From: Dermatophilus congolensis
Lineage (GTDB): Bacteria > Actinomycetota > Actinomycetes > Actinomycetales > Dermatophilaceae
Length of the DNA stretch: 64,000 bases
Assembly: GCF_900187045.1 (NCBI RefSeq)
Contig: NZ_LT906453.1
Location: 1,736,001-1,800,000 of the forward strand
Reading direction: 5' to 3'
The translations under genes and the position numbers were made by a program. The number at the start of each line of letters is the position of its first letter. The first letter of the stretch is position 1. This document shows positions 1 through 13,247 of the stretch, piece after piece. Below the pieces are notes generated by a model. It saw only the letters and a program-made list of their open reading frames with translations. It was not told where the DNA came from and ran no database searches.

Positions 1-1
1 G

Positions 2-1624
<1,623 letters not shown>

Positions 1625-1664
1625 ACCCCAACCACCACACCCACGGTCTGGCACAGTGAACAGC

Positions 1665-3008
1665 ATGGACGTACTCGGCATGCCGCTGCAGACCTGGGTC
1701 AACAAAACCCCCGTCATCGCAGACCTGATCAACCTGCGAGAAACGGCATGGTTCAACCCCGCACGCGCCCACACCCACACCGCCCTAGCCGACGTAGGGC
1801 TCACCCCCGCAGACATCGACGACGCCGCCACCCGACTCCAACGATTCGCCCCCTACCTCGCCGCCGCCTTCCCCGCCCTCGAAGCCACCAACGGCATCAT
1901 CGAATCGCCCATCACACCAGCCCCACAACTCCAAAAGACCCTCAACCACACATACCAAACCCCACTACCCGGACAGCTCTGGCTCAAACGCGACGACTGC
2001 CTGCCCGTCAGCGGATCCATCAAAGCCCGCGGCGGCATCCACGAAGTACTCCAACACGCCGAACACCTCGCCCACACCGCCGGCCTACTCGACTACTCCT
2101 GCGACTACCGCATTCTGGCAACCCCACCAGCCCGCGACCTATTCAGCCAACACACCATCGCCGTGGGATCCACCGGCAACCTCGGCCTATCCATCGGAAT
2201 CATGGCCGCCACACTCGGTTTCAACACCATCGTCCACATGTCCGCCGACGCTCGGCAATGGAAAAAAGACCTCCTTGCCGCACAAGGAGTAGACGTCCGC
2301 GAATACGAAGCCGACTACTCCGTAGCCGTCGCCGCCGGACGCGCTGAAGCAGCAAACGACCCATTCGCCCACTTCATCGACGACGAAAACTCCACCAAAC
2401 TATTTTGCGGCTACGCCGTAGCCGGACGACGCGTAGCCGCCCAACTACGCGCCGCCAACGTACGCGTCGACACCGAACATCCACTATTCGTTTACCTGCC
2501 CTGCGGAGTCGGAGGAGGCCCAGGAGGCGTCGCCTTCGGCCTACTCACCGAATTCGGCGACGCAGTGCACCCCATCTTCGCCGAACCTACCCACTCACCA
2601 TGCATGCTCCTAGGCGTCGCCACTGGCCAACATGACGCCATCTGCGTCGGTGATTTCGGCATCGACAACCGCACCGCCGCCGACGGACTAGCCGTAGGCC
2701 GCCCCTCCGGATTCGTCGGACGCGCCATGCAGCGCCTCCTCGACGGCTTCTACACCGTTGAAGACAACCACCTCTTCACACTCCTAACCCTCCTGCACGA
2801 AACCGAAAACATCGCCGCCGAACCCTCCGCCGCCGCAAGCCTGCCCGGCCCCTGGCACGTCGCCACAGCCACCGAATACCGCGAACGTCTAGGAATCACC
2901 GACACCCACATGAACAACGCAACTCACCTCGCCTGGCTCACCGGCGGATCCATGGTTCCCCCAGAGATCATGAACACCTACCTCTCCCACAGCCGCTCAC
3001 CCCAGTAA
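1665..3008 (+). CDS. dsdA: D-serine ammonia-lyase
   Basis: PLP enzyme that turns D-serine into pyruvate and ammonia, used for detoxification or as a nutrient route. The 447-residue product has the PLP lysine in SGSIKARGG (K120), the [11 protein letters not shown] phosphate-contact segment and the glycine loop CGVGGGPGG near residue 280, at the same spacing as the E. coli enzyme. I chose the ATG at 1665 because family members start close to this residue; an in-frame start at 1593 would overlap leuA and add 24 proline-rich residues with no family support. No DsdC-like regulator is adjacent. Cotranscription with leuA is possible from the 40 bp spacing. Confidence 0.95.
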   Translation: MDVLGMPLQTWVNKTPVIADLINLRETAWFNPARAHTHTALADVGLTPADIDDAATRLQRFAPYLAAAFPALEATNGIIESPITPAPQLQKTLNHTYQTPLPGQLWLKRDDCLPVSGSIKARGGIHEVLQHAEHLAHTAGLLDYSCDYRILATPPARDLFSQHTIAVGSTGNLGLSIGIMAATLGFNTIVHMSADARQWKKDLLAAQGVDVREYEADYSVAVAAGRAEAANDPFAHFIDDENSTKLFCGYAVAGRRVAAQLRAANVRVDTEHPLFVYLPCGVGGGPGGVAFGLLTEFGDAVHPIFAEPTHSPCMLLGVATGQHDAICVGDFGIDNRTAADGLAVGRPSGFVGRAMQRLLDGFYTVEDNHLFTLLTLLHETENIAAEPSAAASLPGPWHVATATEYRERLGITDTHMNNATHLAWLTGGSMVPPEIMNTYLSHSRSPQ

Positions 3009-3076
3009 CCCCAGCGCACACCACCAACACCACCGCGCCACTACGCAGATACCCACCACCCTGAAACACTGGAGCA

Positions 3077-3727
3077 ATGAAGATCGCCACACGCGTGCTC
3101 GCCGCTCTAGGACTTCTTTTCGTCGCTTTAACCATCGCGGCAGTGGTCGCCTTCATGACCTGGTCCAGACCAGCAACACCGGCAACAACCACCCCCACCA
3201 CACCGACCAGCCCCTCTCACCTAGCCCAAGGCGAATACAGCGCCAACAACCTCACCTTCGCCACACCGAAACTGGACACACCCTCAGGCACCATCACCGA
3301 CGTCCACCTCACCGCCGGGAACTTCGTCAACACCAGCAAGGGAAAACGCATCGACAACTTCAAAGCAGACGCCCTAGTTCCCTTCGCCACCGTCCAAAAC
3401 AAAATCGGTAACGGTGTCACCATCACCCCCACCGGAGATGGAAAAATCACTACCCGCACAACCTTCGAAATCCTTGGCCGACAACTGACCCTCACCGGAA
3501 CAGGAACCATGGCAGCCGACGCCGGACGCCTCGTCTTCAACCCCTCTGCCATCGGGTTCCACGAAGGCCCCCCAGGACTGAACGTCCCCGAATGGGCTGC
3601 CGGACGCCTCCGCTTCGCCATCCCCGTCCCTGCCCTACCCGAAAACGCCACCATCACAAACATCACCACCGAAAACACCGGATTCCGCATCCACCTGGCC
3701 GGTAGCCAACTACAGCTGCCCTCCTAA
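3077..3727 (+). CDS. LmeA-like (DUF2993) secreted or membrane-anchored lipid-binding protein
   Basis: The 216-residue product has a positively charged start and one hydrophobic segment at about residues 8-29, then a Thr/Pro-rich linker and a soluble domain outside the membrane. The domain shows the DUF2993 pattern: repeated short beta-strand phrases (ITDVHLTAGNF, TTFEILGRQLTLTG) and an ending with a proline-rich strand and GFRIHLAG. LmeA of mycobacteria, in this family, binds phospholipid and affects lipomannan maturation; that role here is inference. The start is supported by GGAG six bases upstream. It lies between dsdA and recO on the same strand and shares no obvious pathway with either. 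Confidence 0.7.
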   Translation: MKIATRVLAALGLLFVALTIAAVVAFMTWSRPATPATTTPTTPTSPSHLAQGEYSANNLTFATPKLDTPSGTITDVHLTAGNFVNTSKGKRIDNFKADALVPFATVQNKIGNGVTITPTGDGKITTRTTFEILGRQLTLTGTGTMAADAGRLVFNPSAIGFHEGPPGLNVPEWAAGRLRFAIPVPALPENATITNITTENTGFRIHLAGSQLQLPS

Positions 3728-3806
3728 ACCACACGAGAGCACGGCAGACACATCGAGGCGACAGTCACATACGGGGCACCCAACACGACTACGACAGAAT
3801 GATCAG

Positions 3807-4538
3807 GTGCCCCTCTACCGCGAAGCCGCCATCGTGCTCAGAACCACCAAGCTCGCAGAGGCCGACCGCATCATCACCCTCCTCGGCCGCGAACGAGGAC
3901 TCATCCGCGCCGTTGGCAAAGGAATCCGCAAGACACGCAGCCGCTTCGGAGCCCGCCTTGAACCCGGACTTGTCATCGACGCGCAGTTCTACGAAGGACG
4001 CAACCTCGACACCGTCACCCAAGTCGAAGTTCTTGCCCCCTATGGAGAACGAATCACCCGCGACTACGACGCCTGGACCGCCATGATCGCCATGCTCGAA
4101 GCTGCTGAACGATTCGGCCAAGAAACCACCAACTCCAGAAACCAATTCACCCTTCTCGCAGGCGCACTAGCTTCTATAGCGGCCGGGGAGCATGACATCT
4201 CAATGACCCTCGATGCCTACCTCCTACGCTCAGTCGCCCTTGCAGGCTGGGCGCCAAGCTTCCACGACTGCGCAAAATGTGGAGCCCCCGGCCCCCACAA
4301 AGCCTTCAACCTCACCGCCGGTGGAACCCTCTGCCCCCACTGTCGCATCCCCGGATCAGCTACCCCCGCCCTGGCCACCCTCGCCATGCTCGGCGCCCTC
4401 CTCGAAGGAGACTGGGATACAGCCGAACAAATAGCTGAACCGCGATACCTCCGCGAAGGATCTGGCCTCGTGCGCGCCTACGTGCAATGGCACCTAGAAC
4501 GAGGAGTCCGCGCCCTGAAATACGTCGAACGCAACTAA
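3807..4538 (+). CDS. recO: DNA repair protein RecO
   Basis: RecO helps load RecA at gaps through the RecFOR pathway and anneals single strands coated with SSB. The 243-residue product has the N-terminal OB fold (YREAAIVLRTTKLAEADRII) and a C4 zinc finger with CxxC pairs near residues 155-158 and 175-178. The GTG at 3807 is chosen because it starts directly at the conserved MPLYR segment; an ATG at 3799 is out of frame. No clear Shine-Dalgarno sequence precedes it. uppS follows after about 50 bp, the recO-uppS pairing common in actinobacteria. Confidence 0.95.
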   Translation: MPLYREAAIVLRTTKLAEADRIITLLGRERGLIRAVGKGIRKTRSRFGARLEPGLVIDAQFYEGRNLDTVTQVEVLAPYGERITRDYDAWTAMIAMLEAAERFGQETTNSRNQFTLLAGALASIAAGEHDISMTLDAYLLRSVALAGWAPSFHDCAKCGAPGPHKAFNLTAGGTLCPHCRIPGSATPALATLAMLGALLEGDWDTAEQIAEPRYLREGSGLVRAYVQWHLERGVRALKYVERN

Positions 4539-4589
4539 CCCAGACTCCCACCCCAACCCAGCAGTTGCCCTCCATCGGCCCGGAGCGGG

Positions 4590-5384
4590 ATGATCGCACC
4601 CATGAGCAGCGAATACGCCCGCCCCTACCCGCACCCAAGTGGAGCAACAGCCCCTCAGATCCCCGCCAAATTCCTCCCCAAACACGTCGCTATCGTCATG
4701 GATGGCAACGGACGCTGGGCCAACCAGCGAGGCCTCTCACGCACCAAAGGACATGAAGCAGGCGAGGCTGCGCTGCTGGACGTTGTCGCCGGCGCCATCG
4801 AAGCCAATATCACCCACCTGTCGGCATACGCCTTCTCCACCGAAAACTGGAAGCGCTCACCTGAAGAAGTGGCCTTCCTCATGGGGTTCAACCGCGACGT
4901 CATCCGCCGCCGTCGCGACCAACTCCACGAATGGGGAGTACGAATGCGCTGGGTTGGGCGCCGCCCCCGACTATGGAAATCCGTCATTAGCGAACTTGAG
5001 ATCGCCCAAGAGATGACCAAAGACAACACTGGCCTGACCCTCTACTTCTGCGTCAACTATGGCGGCCGTGCTGAGCTAGGAGACGCAGCACGGGAAATCG
5101 CTCGCAAGGTCGCGGCAGGACAGCTCAACCCAGACAAAGTTGATGAGCGCACCATCGCCGCTCACCTCACTGAACCAGACATGCCTGACGTTGACCTGTT
5201 CGTGCGAAGCTCTGGCGAACAGCGCACCAGCAACTTCCTTCTCTGGCAGAGCGCCTACGCAGAGATGGTCTTCCAAGACACCCTGTGGCCCGACTACGAC
5301 AGGACAACGCTGTGGAATGCCATCGAGCAATACGCCAGGCGCGACCGTCGCTATGGGGGAGCGGTCGACACACCCGCTGTATGA
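4590..5384 (+). CDS. uppS: cis-prenyl (polyprenyl/undecaprenyl) diphosphate synthase
   Basis: Extends an allylic diphosphate with isopentenyl diphosphate in cis to make the carrier lipid for cell-wall synthesis. Family motifs are complete: [13 protein letters not shown] with catalytic Asp38, the GHEAG turn, [10 protein letters not shown], and the C-terminal [16 protein letters not shown] that binds IPP. Length (264 aa) is normal. The ATG at 4590 has GGAG just upstream; an ATG at 4602 is also possible. Actinobacteria often have two such enzymes, a short-chain and a decaprenyl one, and the sequence alone does not tell me which chain length is made. Confidence 0.95.
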   Translation: MIAPMSSEYARPYPHPSGATAPQIPAKFLPKHVAIVMDGNGRWANQRGLSRTKGHEAGEAALLDVVAGAIEANITHLSAYAFSTENWKRSPEEVAFLMGFNRDVIRRRRDQLHEWGVRMRWVGRRPRLWKSVISELEIAQEMTKDNTGLTLYFCVNYGGRAELGDAAREIARKVAAGQLNPDKVDERTIAAHLTEPDMPDVDLFVRSSGEQRTSNFLLWQSAYAEMVFQDTLWPDYDRTTLWNAIEQYARRDRRYGGAVDTPAV

Positions 5385-5420
5385 GAACAAACTCATACCC
5401 ACAGCAAAAGTGAATATTAA

Positions 5421-7306
<1,886 letters not shown>

Positions 7307-7322
7307 GTCTCGATCCTATGCG

Positions 7323-7357
7323 AATGGCCACCGACTGACATCTTGTCGGTGGCCATT
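7323..7357 (-). terminator. Hairpin after pta
   Basis: Perfect 13-bp arms AATGGCCACCGAC / GTCGGTGGCCATT with a 9-base loop, 49 bp beyond the pta stop codon and just upstream of the next minus-strand gene. There is no clear T-tract. Confidence 0.7.
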
Positions 7358-7405
7358 GGCTGTTATGTAGCTAGCCGCTGCGCGGCAGGTGCGCGTGGAC
7401 CTATA

Positions 7406-9472
7406 TCACTGGGCGTCAGCCTGGATGGAGGTCAATGCAATGGTGTAGACGATGTCCTCGACGAGGGCGCCGCGCGACAGGTCGTTGACGGGCTTGGCAA
7501 TGCCCTGCAGCATCGGGCCGATGCTGATAACGCTGGCAGAGCGCTGTACAGCCTTGTACGTGGTGTTACCCGTGTTGAGGTCGGGGAACACGAACACGTT
7601 TGCCTGGCCAGCCACGGGAGACTCAGGGGCTTTGCTCTGTGCAACCGATGTGGTGGTGGCGGCGTCGTACTGCAGCGGGCCATCAACGAGGATGTCTGGG
7701 CGCAGTTCGTGAATGCGCTCTGTGGCTGCTTTGACCTTTTCGATGTCGGCGCCAGAGCCAGAAGAGCCAGTGGAGAAGCTAATCATGGCTACGCGTGGGT
7801 CAAGACCAAATGCCTTAGCGGAGTCCGCGGACTGGATCGCAATGTCGGCAAGCTGGTCGGCGTTGGGGTCGGGGTTGACTGCACAGTCACCGTAAACGAG
7901 GACCTCGTCAGGCAGCCCCATGAAGAACACCGAGGAAACAAGCGATGCGCCGGGCTTGGTGCCCAGAATCTGCAGGGCTGGACGGATGGTGTTAGCGGTG
8001 GTGTGCACGGCGCCAGAGACCAGGCCATCAACCTCATCAAGGTGAAGCATCATGGTGCCGAGCACGACTGTGTCACCGAGGGCGTCTTTAGCCATCGCTT
8101 CTGTCATGCCCTTGTGCTTGCGACGTTCGACTAGAGCGTCCACGTATCGCTTGGCCGGTTCGGACGGGTCAATGATTTCGATGTCTTCTGGCAGGACACG
8201 GCCCAGGGAAGCAGCAACGGCTTCGACCTCGCTGCGAGGTGCCAGCAGAACACAACGCGCGATGCCTTTTTCGTGGCATGTGATTGCTGCGTCGACAGTG
8301 CGAGGCTCGGAGCCTTCGGGCAGGACAATGCGTTTGTTTGCGCGTGCTGCCAGTGTGGTGAGCTGACGACGGAACGCTGCAGGAGAGAGCCTGTTGTGGC
8401 TGGTGCTCTGCGTGATGGCGTCGATCCAGCTCTGCTCCAGGCGGGAGGAGACAGATTCCATGACGCGGCGGACTCGCACCTCGTCATCAGTGGGGATGCT
8501 GTCACTGAGATGGGTGATGGCGTACGAGGTTTCGTACGTGGGTGCGTTGTTCATGTAGATGGGCAGCCCATTGCTCATGGCGGTGCCGCAGAGGGTTGCA
8601 ACGGCTGGGTCGATTCCTATGCCAGCGGAGAGCACGATGCCAGCGAGTTTGGTGCCGTTGAGTTCGGCCAGGCACGCGGCCATGAGGATGTCGTGACGGT
8701 CGCCGGGGGCGATGAGAACATGGCCCTCTTTGAGGTGGGGGAGGGCGCCGGGGATTGCTTGTGCTCCGATAACGAAGCCCTTGACACGCCGGTCGGAGTC
8801 TCCGGGGTTAACGGATTGGAGGCCGAGCTGGTCTGCCACGTCTTTCATGCGTGGTTCGGCCAGGGTTGGGTCCTGGGTGATGGTGGCGATGACGCGCAGC
8901 TCGCGGGCTTCGACAGCGTCGGTGTAGGGCTTGGTTGCCTCGGAGGTGGATGAGGGCAGGCGGTTGAGGACGACGCCGACGACGCGGCTGCTTTCCCCGA
9001 TCTGGTAGTGGGGCAGGGCAACGCCTAGGCGTTCTGCGACGTGTTCTGGGGTGCGGTCTGAGCCGTTGACGACGAGGACGACTTCAGCGTCGAGGGTGCG
9101 GGCCAGGGCGGCGTTGAGGTCGTCAGCCCAGGGGGCTTCGTCTTCTTGGGCGAGGCCTTCGATGATGACGACTTCGTGGTCGCTGAGGACGGGTTCGGCG
9201 AGTTCGACGACTTCTTCCATAAGGGAGTCGACGAGGTTGCGGGACATGAGGGCGTCGATGTGGGCCCCGGGGATGGGTGTGGGGGGCTGGAGGGCGGTGA
9301 CGAGGGAGACGAGTTGGGCAGAGGTGTCGGCGCCGTGGCTGTCGGGGCCTGCGAGGGGTTTGATGTAGCCGACTTCGACGCCACGTTCGTCGAGGGCGTG
9401 GAGTAGGCCGTGGCAGACGGCTTTGACGCCTGCTGCGTGGTTGGCGGGGACGACGAGAATTCGTCGGGACAT
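7406..9472 (-). CDS. pta: Phosphate acetyltransferase, long form
   Basis: Interconverts acetyl-CoA and acetyl phosphate. The 688-residue product is the long three-part form. An N-terminal P-loop-like domain (from MSRRILVVPANHAAG) is followed by a DRTGG-type domain. The catalytic PTA_PTB domain occupies the last ~320 residues (start at KRIVLPEGSEPRTVDAA, later YGDCAVNPDPNADQLADIA and ISFSTGSSGSGAD). The ATG has GAAGGAG upstream. It lies 93 bp downstream of ackA on the same strand with a strong hairpin between, so the usual order is reversed and pta may also have its own promoter. Confidence 0.96.
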   Translation of the reverse strand: MSRRILVVPANHAAGVKAVCHGLLHALDERGVEVGYIKPLAGPDSHGADTSAQLVSLVTALQPPTPIPGAHIDALMSRNLVDSLMEEVVELAEPVLSDHEVVIIEGLAQEDEAPWADDLNAALARTLDAEVVLVVNGSDRTPEHVAERLGVALPHYQIGESSRVVGVVLNRLPSSTSEATKPYTDAVEARELRVIATITQDPTLAEPRMKDVADQLGLQSVNPGDSDRRVKGFVIGAQAIPGALPHLKEGHVLIAPGDRHDILMAACLAELNGTKLAGIVLSAGIGIDPAVATLCGTAMSNGLPIYMNNAPTYETSYAITHLSDSIPTDDEVRVRRVMESVSSRLEQSWIDAITQSTSHNRLSPAAFRRQLTTLAARANKRIVLPEGSEPRTVDAAITCHEKGIARCVLLAPRSEVEAVAASLGRVLPEDIEIIDPSEPAKRYVDALVERRKHKGMTEAMAKDALGDTVVLGTMMLHLDEVDGLVSGAVHTTANTIRPALQILGTKPGASLVSSVFFMGLPDEVLVYGDCAVNPDPNADQLADIAIQSADSAKAFGLDPRVAMISFSTGSSGSGADIEKVKAATERIHELRPDILVDGPLQYDAATTTSVAQSKAPESPVAGQANVFVFPDLNTGNTTYKAVQRSASVISIGPMLQGIAKPVNDLSRGALVEDIVYTIALTSIQADAQ

Positions 9473-9529
9473 GCGGTGACTCCTTCGAGCGCCTGCGGCG
9501 GTGCTGGCTCGGTGTGTAGTTGGGTAGGT

Positions 9530-9558
9530 GTGGGGCCCGGTGATGTGCCGGGCCCCAC
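9530..9558 (-). terminator. Hairpin between ackA and pta
   Basis: GTGGGGCCCGG and CCGGGCCCCAC (11 bp, perfect) flank a 7-base loop, 7 bp past the ackA stop codon and before the pta ribosome site. It may terminate or attenuate transcription between the two genes. Confidence 0.6.
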
Positions 9559-9565
9559 GTGGGTG

Positions 9566-10756
9566 TTAGCGGCTGAGGCGGTATGCGTCGCGTGCGATGA
9601 CGAGTTCTTCGTCAGTGGGGATGACCCAGGCGGCGATGTCGCCGTCTTTGGTGATGCGGGCGGTTTTGCCGCGCAGTCCGTCGTTGACGCTGGGGTCGAT
9701 TTCCAGGCCGAGGAAGCCGAGCTGCTTGATGATGTCTGCGCGGGTGACGTCGGAGTTTTCGCCGATGCCGCCGGTGAAGACGAGCAGGTCTAGGCCACCG
9801 AGTGCGACGCAGTAGGAGGCGATGTATTTGGCGACGCGGTAGTGGAAGGCGTCCAGGGCTAGAGCGGCTGCTTTGTTACCTTCGGCGGCGGCTTCTTCGA
9901 CGGTGCGCATGTCGTTGGAGACGCCGGATAGGCCTAGGAGGCCGGACTCTTTGTTGAGTTTGGTGTCGATGGCGGCGGCGTCGCTGGAGGTGGCTTTGCT
10001 GATGTAGCTGATCACGCCGGGGTCGATGTCGCCGGAGCGGGTGCCCATGATGAGACCTTCGAGGGGGGTGAGTCCCATGGAGGTGTCGACGGATTTTCCG
10101 TCTTTGATGGCAGTGATGGAGCAGCCGTTGCCCAGGTGGGCGGTGATGATGCGGAGATTTTCGATGGGGCGGCCGTCGGCTTCGGCGGCTTTGCCGGCTA
10201 CGTATTGGTGGCTGGTGCCGTGGAAGCCGTAGCGGCGGACGCCGTGCTCGTCGTACCAGTTTTGGGGGACGGCGTAGCGGTAGGCCTTTTCGGGCATGCT
10301 CTGGTGGAATGCGGTGTCGAAGACGCCGACCTGGGCCACGTTGGGCATGACGGCGGTGACGGCTTCGATGCCGGCGATGTTGGCGGGGTTGTGCAGGGGT
10401 GCCAGCGGCACGGTGTCGCGGATCGCGTCGAGGGCTGCCTGGTCGAGGAGGACGGAGCTGGCAAATTTTTCGCCGCCGTGTACGACGCGGTGGCCGACGG
10501 CAGCGATTTCGATGTTGTGGGCTTTGGTGAAGTCTTCGACGCGGGCGAGGACTTTGCTGATGATGCCTTGGTGGCTGGTGTCGTCGAGGCCATCGACGGT
10601 GGTGCGTTCTCCGCTGATGTCGAAGCGAATGGAGGCTTCGGGGGTGTCGACGCGTTCGGCTAGGCCTGTGAACTCGCGGTTTCCGGACTCGGGTTCGATG
10701 AGTGCGAATTTAAGGGAGGATGAGCCGCAGTTAAGGACGAGGACGGCAGAGGTCAC
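9566..10756 (-). CDS. ackA: Acetate kinase
   Basis: Transfers phosphate between acetyl phosphate and ADP, giving ATP and acetate. The 396-residue product has the expected ASKHA-fold motifs: VLNCGSSSLKF at the N-terminus, GHRVVHGGE, the phosphate loop AHLGNGCSITAI and FTGGIGENS. The GTG start is preceded by GAAGG in GAGAAGGTGAAAA. ackA is first and pta second in the minus-strand pair; together they form the acetate overflow and assimilation route. The 259 bp up to dusB form a divergent promoter region in which I recognise no specific operator. Confidence 0.97.
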   Translation of the reverse strand: MTSAVLVLNCGSSSLKFALIEPESGNREFTGLAERVDTPEASIRFDISGERTTVDGLDDTSHQGIISKVLARVEDFTKAHNIEIAAVGHRVVHGGEKFASSVLLDQAALDAIRDTVPLAPLHNPANIAGIEAVTAVMPNVAQVGVFDTAFHQSMPEKAYRYAVPQNWYDEHGVRRYGFHGTSHQYVAGKAAEADGRPIENLRIITAHLGNGCSITAIKDGKSVDTSMGLTPLEGLIMGTRSGDIDPGVISYISKATSSDAAAIDTKLNKESGLLGLSGVSNDMRTVEEAAAEGNKAAALALDAFHYRVAKYIASYCVALGGLDLLVFTGGIGENSDVTRADIIKQLGFLGLEIDPSVNDGLRGKTARITKDGDIAAWVIPTDEELVIARDAYRLSR

Positions 10757-11015
10757 TTTTCACCTTCTCGGTATGGGGGTGCGGGTTGTTCGGCACCGCT
10801 TCGGGGTCGTGTCGGTGTGTTCGAGCCGGTCACGTTGTTGGGGTCGGCTGGGTGGCTCGACCCGCGGTGTGACATGGTATTTCACTTGTTGTAGAGGGTG
10901 TGGGTCGCGTTCTCTTTCAGAGTATCGCGGGGGTTGGTGGGGCTCCCATTCGGGTGTGGCCATGTTGGGTGCGTGTGCTGGGGGTAGGGATGTGGCGGGT
11001 CATACTGGTGGTGAG

Positions 11016-12197
11016 ATGACTGCTGCACATGTACTTCCTCCGTTGATGATCGGTTCTTTGTCGATCCCCACTCCTGTCGTTCTTGCACCGATGGCGGGGG
11101 TGACAAATCGTGCCTTCCGGCGTTTGTGTCGGAGTTTCGCTGCTGAAGGGCTCCCTGATGGGGGGAGTTGTTTGTATGTGAGCGAGATGATTACTTCGCG
11201 GGCGTTGGTGGAGCGTTCGCCGGAGACGATGAAGCTGATTGAGTTTGATGCCGATGAGTTTCCGCGGTCGATGCAGCTGTACAGCGTGGATCCGGTGACG
11301 ATGGCGCGGGCTGCGCGGATGGTGGTGGATGAGGGGCTGGCGGATCATATTGATCTGAATTTTGGGTGTCCGGTGCCGAAGGTGACGCGTAAGGGTGGGG
11401 GTTCGGCGTTGCCGTGGAAGCTGGATTTGTTCACGGACATTGTTTCGATGGCGGTGCGAGAAGCTTCTCGTGGTGGGATTCCGGTGACGGTGAAGATGCG
11501 GATGGGGATCGATGCTGATCACCTGACGTATTTGGATGCTGGTCGGCGTGCTGTGGATGTGGGGGCTGCAGCGATTACGTTGCATGGTCGTACAACAGCG
11601 CAGGCGTATAGCGGTCATGCGGATTTGGATGCGATTGCGCGGTTGAAGGAGGCCGTTCCGCAGGTTCCTGTGTTGGGTAATGGGGACATTTGGTCGGCTG
11701 AGGATGCGTTGCGGATGGTGGAGCGCACGGGCTGCGATGGGGTGGTTGTTGGTCGTGGTTGTTTGGGGCGTCCGTGGTTGTTCGCTGATCTGGCTGCGGC
11801 GTTTAACGGTAGTGATATGCGGATGCGTCCGAATTTGGGGCAGGTGGTGGATGCGCTGCGTGCTCATGCTGAGTATTTGGTTGAGTTTTATGGTGATGAG
11901 CAGCGGGGGGCGCGTGATATCCGTAAGCACATCGCCTGGTATTTGAAGGGTTTCCCGGCGGGGTCGTATGTGCGGCATAACTTGGCGTTGGTGAAGGATT
12001 TGGCTGCGCTGGATGCGTTGTTGGGTGAGTTGGATCGGGATCATCCGTGGCCGGGTGTTCCTGCTGAGGGTGCACGGGGGCGTCAGGGAACGCCTCGGCG
12101 GGTTGCGTTGCCGGAGGGCTGGTTGGATAGCCGTTCGGTGGATGCTTCGGCGGGTGCGTGTCTTGCTGAGGCGGAGGTGGATGCTTCGGGTGGCTGA
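11016..12197 (+). CDS. dusB: tRNA-dihydrouridine synthase, DusB type
   Basis: FMN enzyme that reduces uridines in the tRNA D-loop. The 393-residue product has the FMN-binding VLAPMAGVTNRAFRR near the start, the catalytic-cysteine motif NFGCPVPKVTRKGGG, VKMRMGID, LHGRTTAQ and the phosphate-binding VLGNGDIWSAEDA. I chose the ATG at 11016, which begins at the conserved domain; the open frame continues far upstream into sequence antisense to ackA with no homology. Codons here end mostly in T or G, unlike the C-ending codons of leuA to argG. It converges with sseA, with only 10 bp between the stops. Confidence 0.95.
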   Translation: MTAAHVLPPLMIGSLSIPTPVVLAPMAGVTNRAFRRLCRSFAAEGLPDGGSCLYVSEMITSRALVERSPETMKLIEFDADEFPRSMQLYSVDPVTMARAARMVVDEGLADHIDLNFGCPVPKVTRKGGGSALPWKLDLFTDIVSMAVREASRGGIPVTVKMRMGIDADHLTYLDAGRRAVDVGAAAITLHGRTTAQAYSGHADLDAIARLKEAVPQVPVLGNGDIWSAEDALRMVERTGCDGVVVGRGCLGRPWLFADLAAAFNGSDMRMRPNLGQVVDALRAHAEYLVEFYGDEQRGARDIRKHIAWYLKGFPAGSYVRHNLALVKDLAALDALLGELDRDHPWPGVPAEGARGRQGTPRRVALPEGWLDSRSVDASAGACLAEAEVDASGG

Positions 12198-12207
12198 GGC
12201 GGGTGGT

Positions 12208-13107
12208 TTAGGCGTGTTGGTCGGGGTGGGTGCCGGTGTCGTCGGTGGGAGTTTGGTGTGCGGGGCCGGTGGCGATGGGGCGTTTGGGGTTGCTGATCCA
12301 GTCTGACCAGGCGCCGATGTAGACGGGGATTTGTCCGCCGAGTCCTGCTGCGCCTGCGGCGAGGGCGATGAAGCTGGCGACGACGCCGGATCCGCAGGTG
12401 GTGGCGATGGGTGTTTCGGTGGTGGCTCCGACGGCGGCGAAGCGTTCGAGGAGCTGGTCTGGGGGCAGGAGTTTGCCTTCGTCGTTGATGAGGTCGGTTG
12501 CGGGTAGGTTGACGGCTCCGGGGATGTGGCCGGCGGCGGTGTCGACGGGTTCGTTGCGTCCTTCGAATCGTTCGGGTGCGCGGCCGTCGATGAGGATGCC
12601 GTCGCGGGCGTAGAGTTCGGCGGTTTCGGCGGTGAGGTAGGACAGGGCGCTGCGGCGTACGGAGAAGTCGCCTTCGTCGATGAGTCGGATGCCTGCTTCG
12701 GTGGGGAGGCGTTCGTTGCGCCAGGCGCTTAGTCCGCCGTCAAGGACGTAGACGTCCATTTTTCCGAAGTGGCGTAGGAGCCACCAGGCGCGGGCTGCGG
12801 CGAAGGATGTGAAGTCGTCGTAGACGACGACGGGTCGGTCGTTGTCTACGCCGCATTCGGCCATGTCGATTTCGAAGTCGTCGATGCGTGGCATGGGGTG
12901 GCGGCCGGTGTCGGGGCCGGGGGTGCCGGAGAGGTCGCGTTCGAGGTCGACGAAGATGGCACCGGGGATGTGGGCTTGGAGGTAAGAGTCGTAGCCGTCG
13001 TCTGCGCCCAGTTGCCAGCGGACATCGAGGACTAGGGGTCGCTCGGCGGCGCCGCGGTGGAACTTTTCGGCGAGTTCGCTAGCTGTGATGAGGGGGTACC
13101 GGTGCAT
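12208..13107 (-). CDS. sseA: Sulfurtransferase with two rhodanese domains
   Basis: Probably 3-mercaptopyruvate or thiosulfate sulfurtransferase, moving sulfur to cyanide or thiols in the cytosol. The 299 residues hold two rhodanese domains. The first ends near YDDFTSFAAARAWWLLRHFG and has no active cysteine. The second carries the loop TTCGSGV with the reactive cysteine near residue 238. A CGSGV loop is closer to the mercaptopyruvate-type than to the thiosulfate-type loop. The ATG start is weakly supported by ribosome-binding sequence. The last ~15 residues are a hydrophilic tail. Confidence 0.88.
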   Translation of the reverse strand: MHRYPLITASELAEKFHRGAAERPLVLDVRWQLGADDGYDSYLQAHIPGAIFVDLERDLSGTPGPDTGRHPMPRIDDFEIDMAECGVDNDRPVVVYDDFTSFAAARAWWLLRHFGKMDVYVLDGGLSAWRNERLPTEAGIRLIDEGDFSVRRSALSYLTAETAELYARDGILIDGRAPERFEGRNEPVDTAAGHIPGAVNLPATDLINDEGKLLPPDQLLERFAAVGATTETPIATTCGSGVVASFIALAAGAAGLGGQIPVYIGAWSDWISNPKRPIATGPAHQTPTDDTGTHPDQHA

Positions 13108-13247
13108 GGGAGGAAGCCTAATCGGTGTCGTAGTCAGGAGCGGGGTGGACAGGGTTGGTTGCGGTAGGTGGCGTGCTGGGGTGGTGGTTTGTGTGGGTTG
13201 TGCGTTTGTTAGGCGTGTTTGTCGGTAGTTGTTTTTAGGGTGGTGGG

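Noticed and set aside
10917-12044. Minus-strand frame opposite dusB (375 codons)
   Set aside because: His/Arg/Pro-rich low-complexity product, fully explained by the codon bias of dusB.
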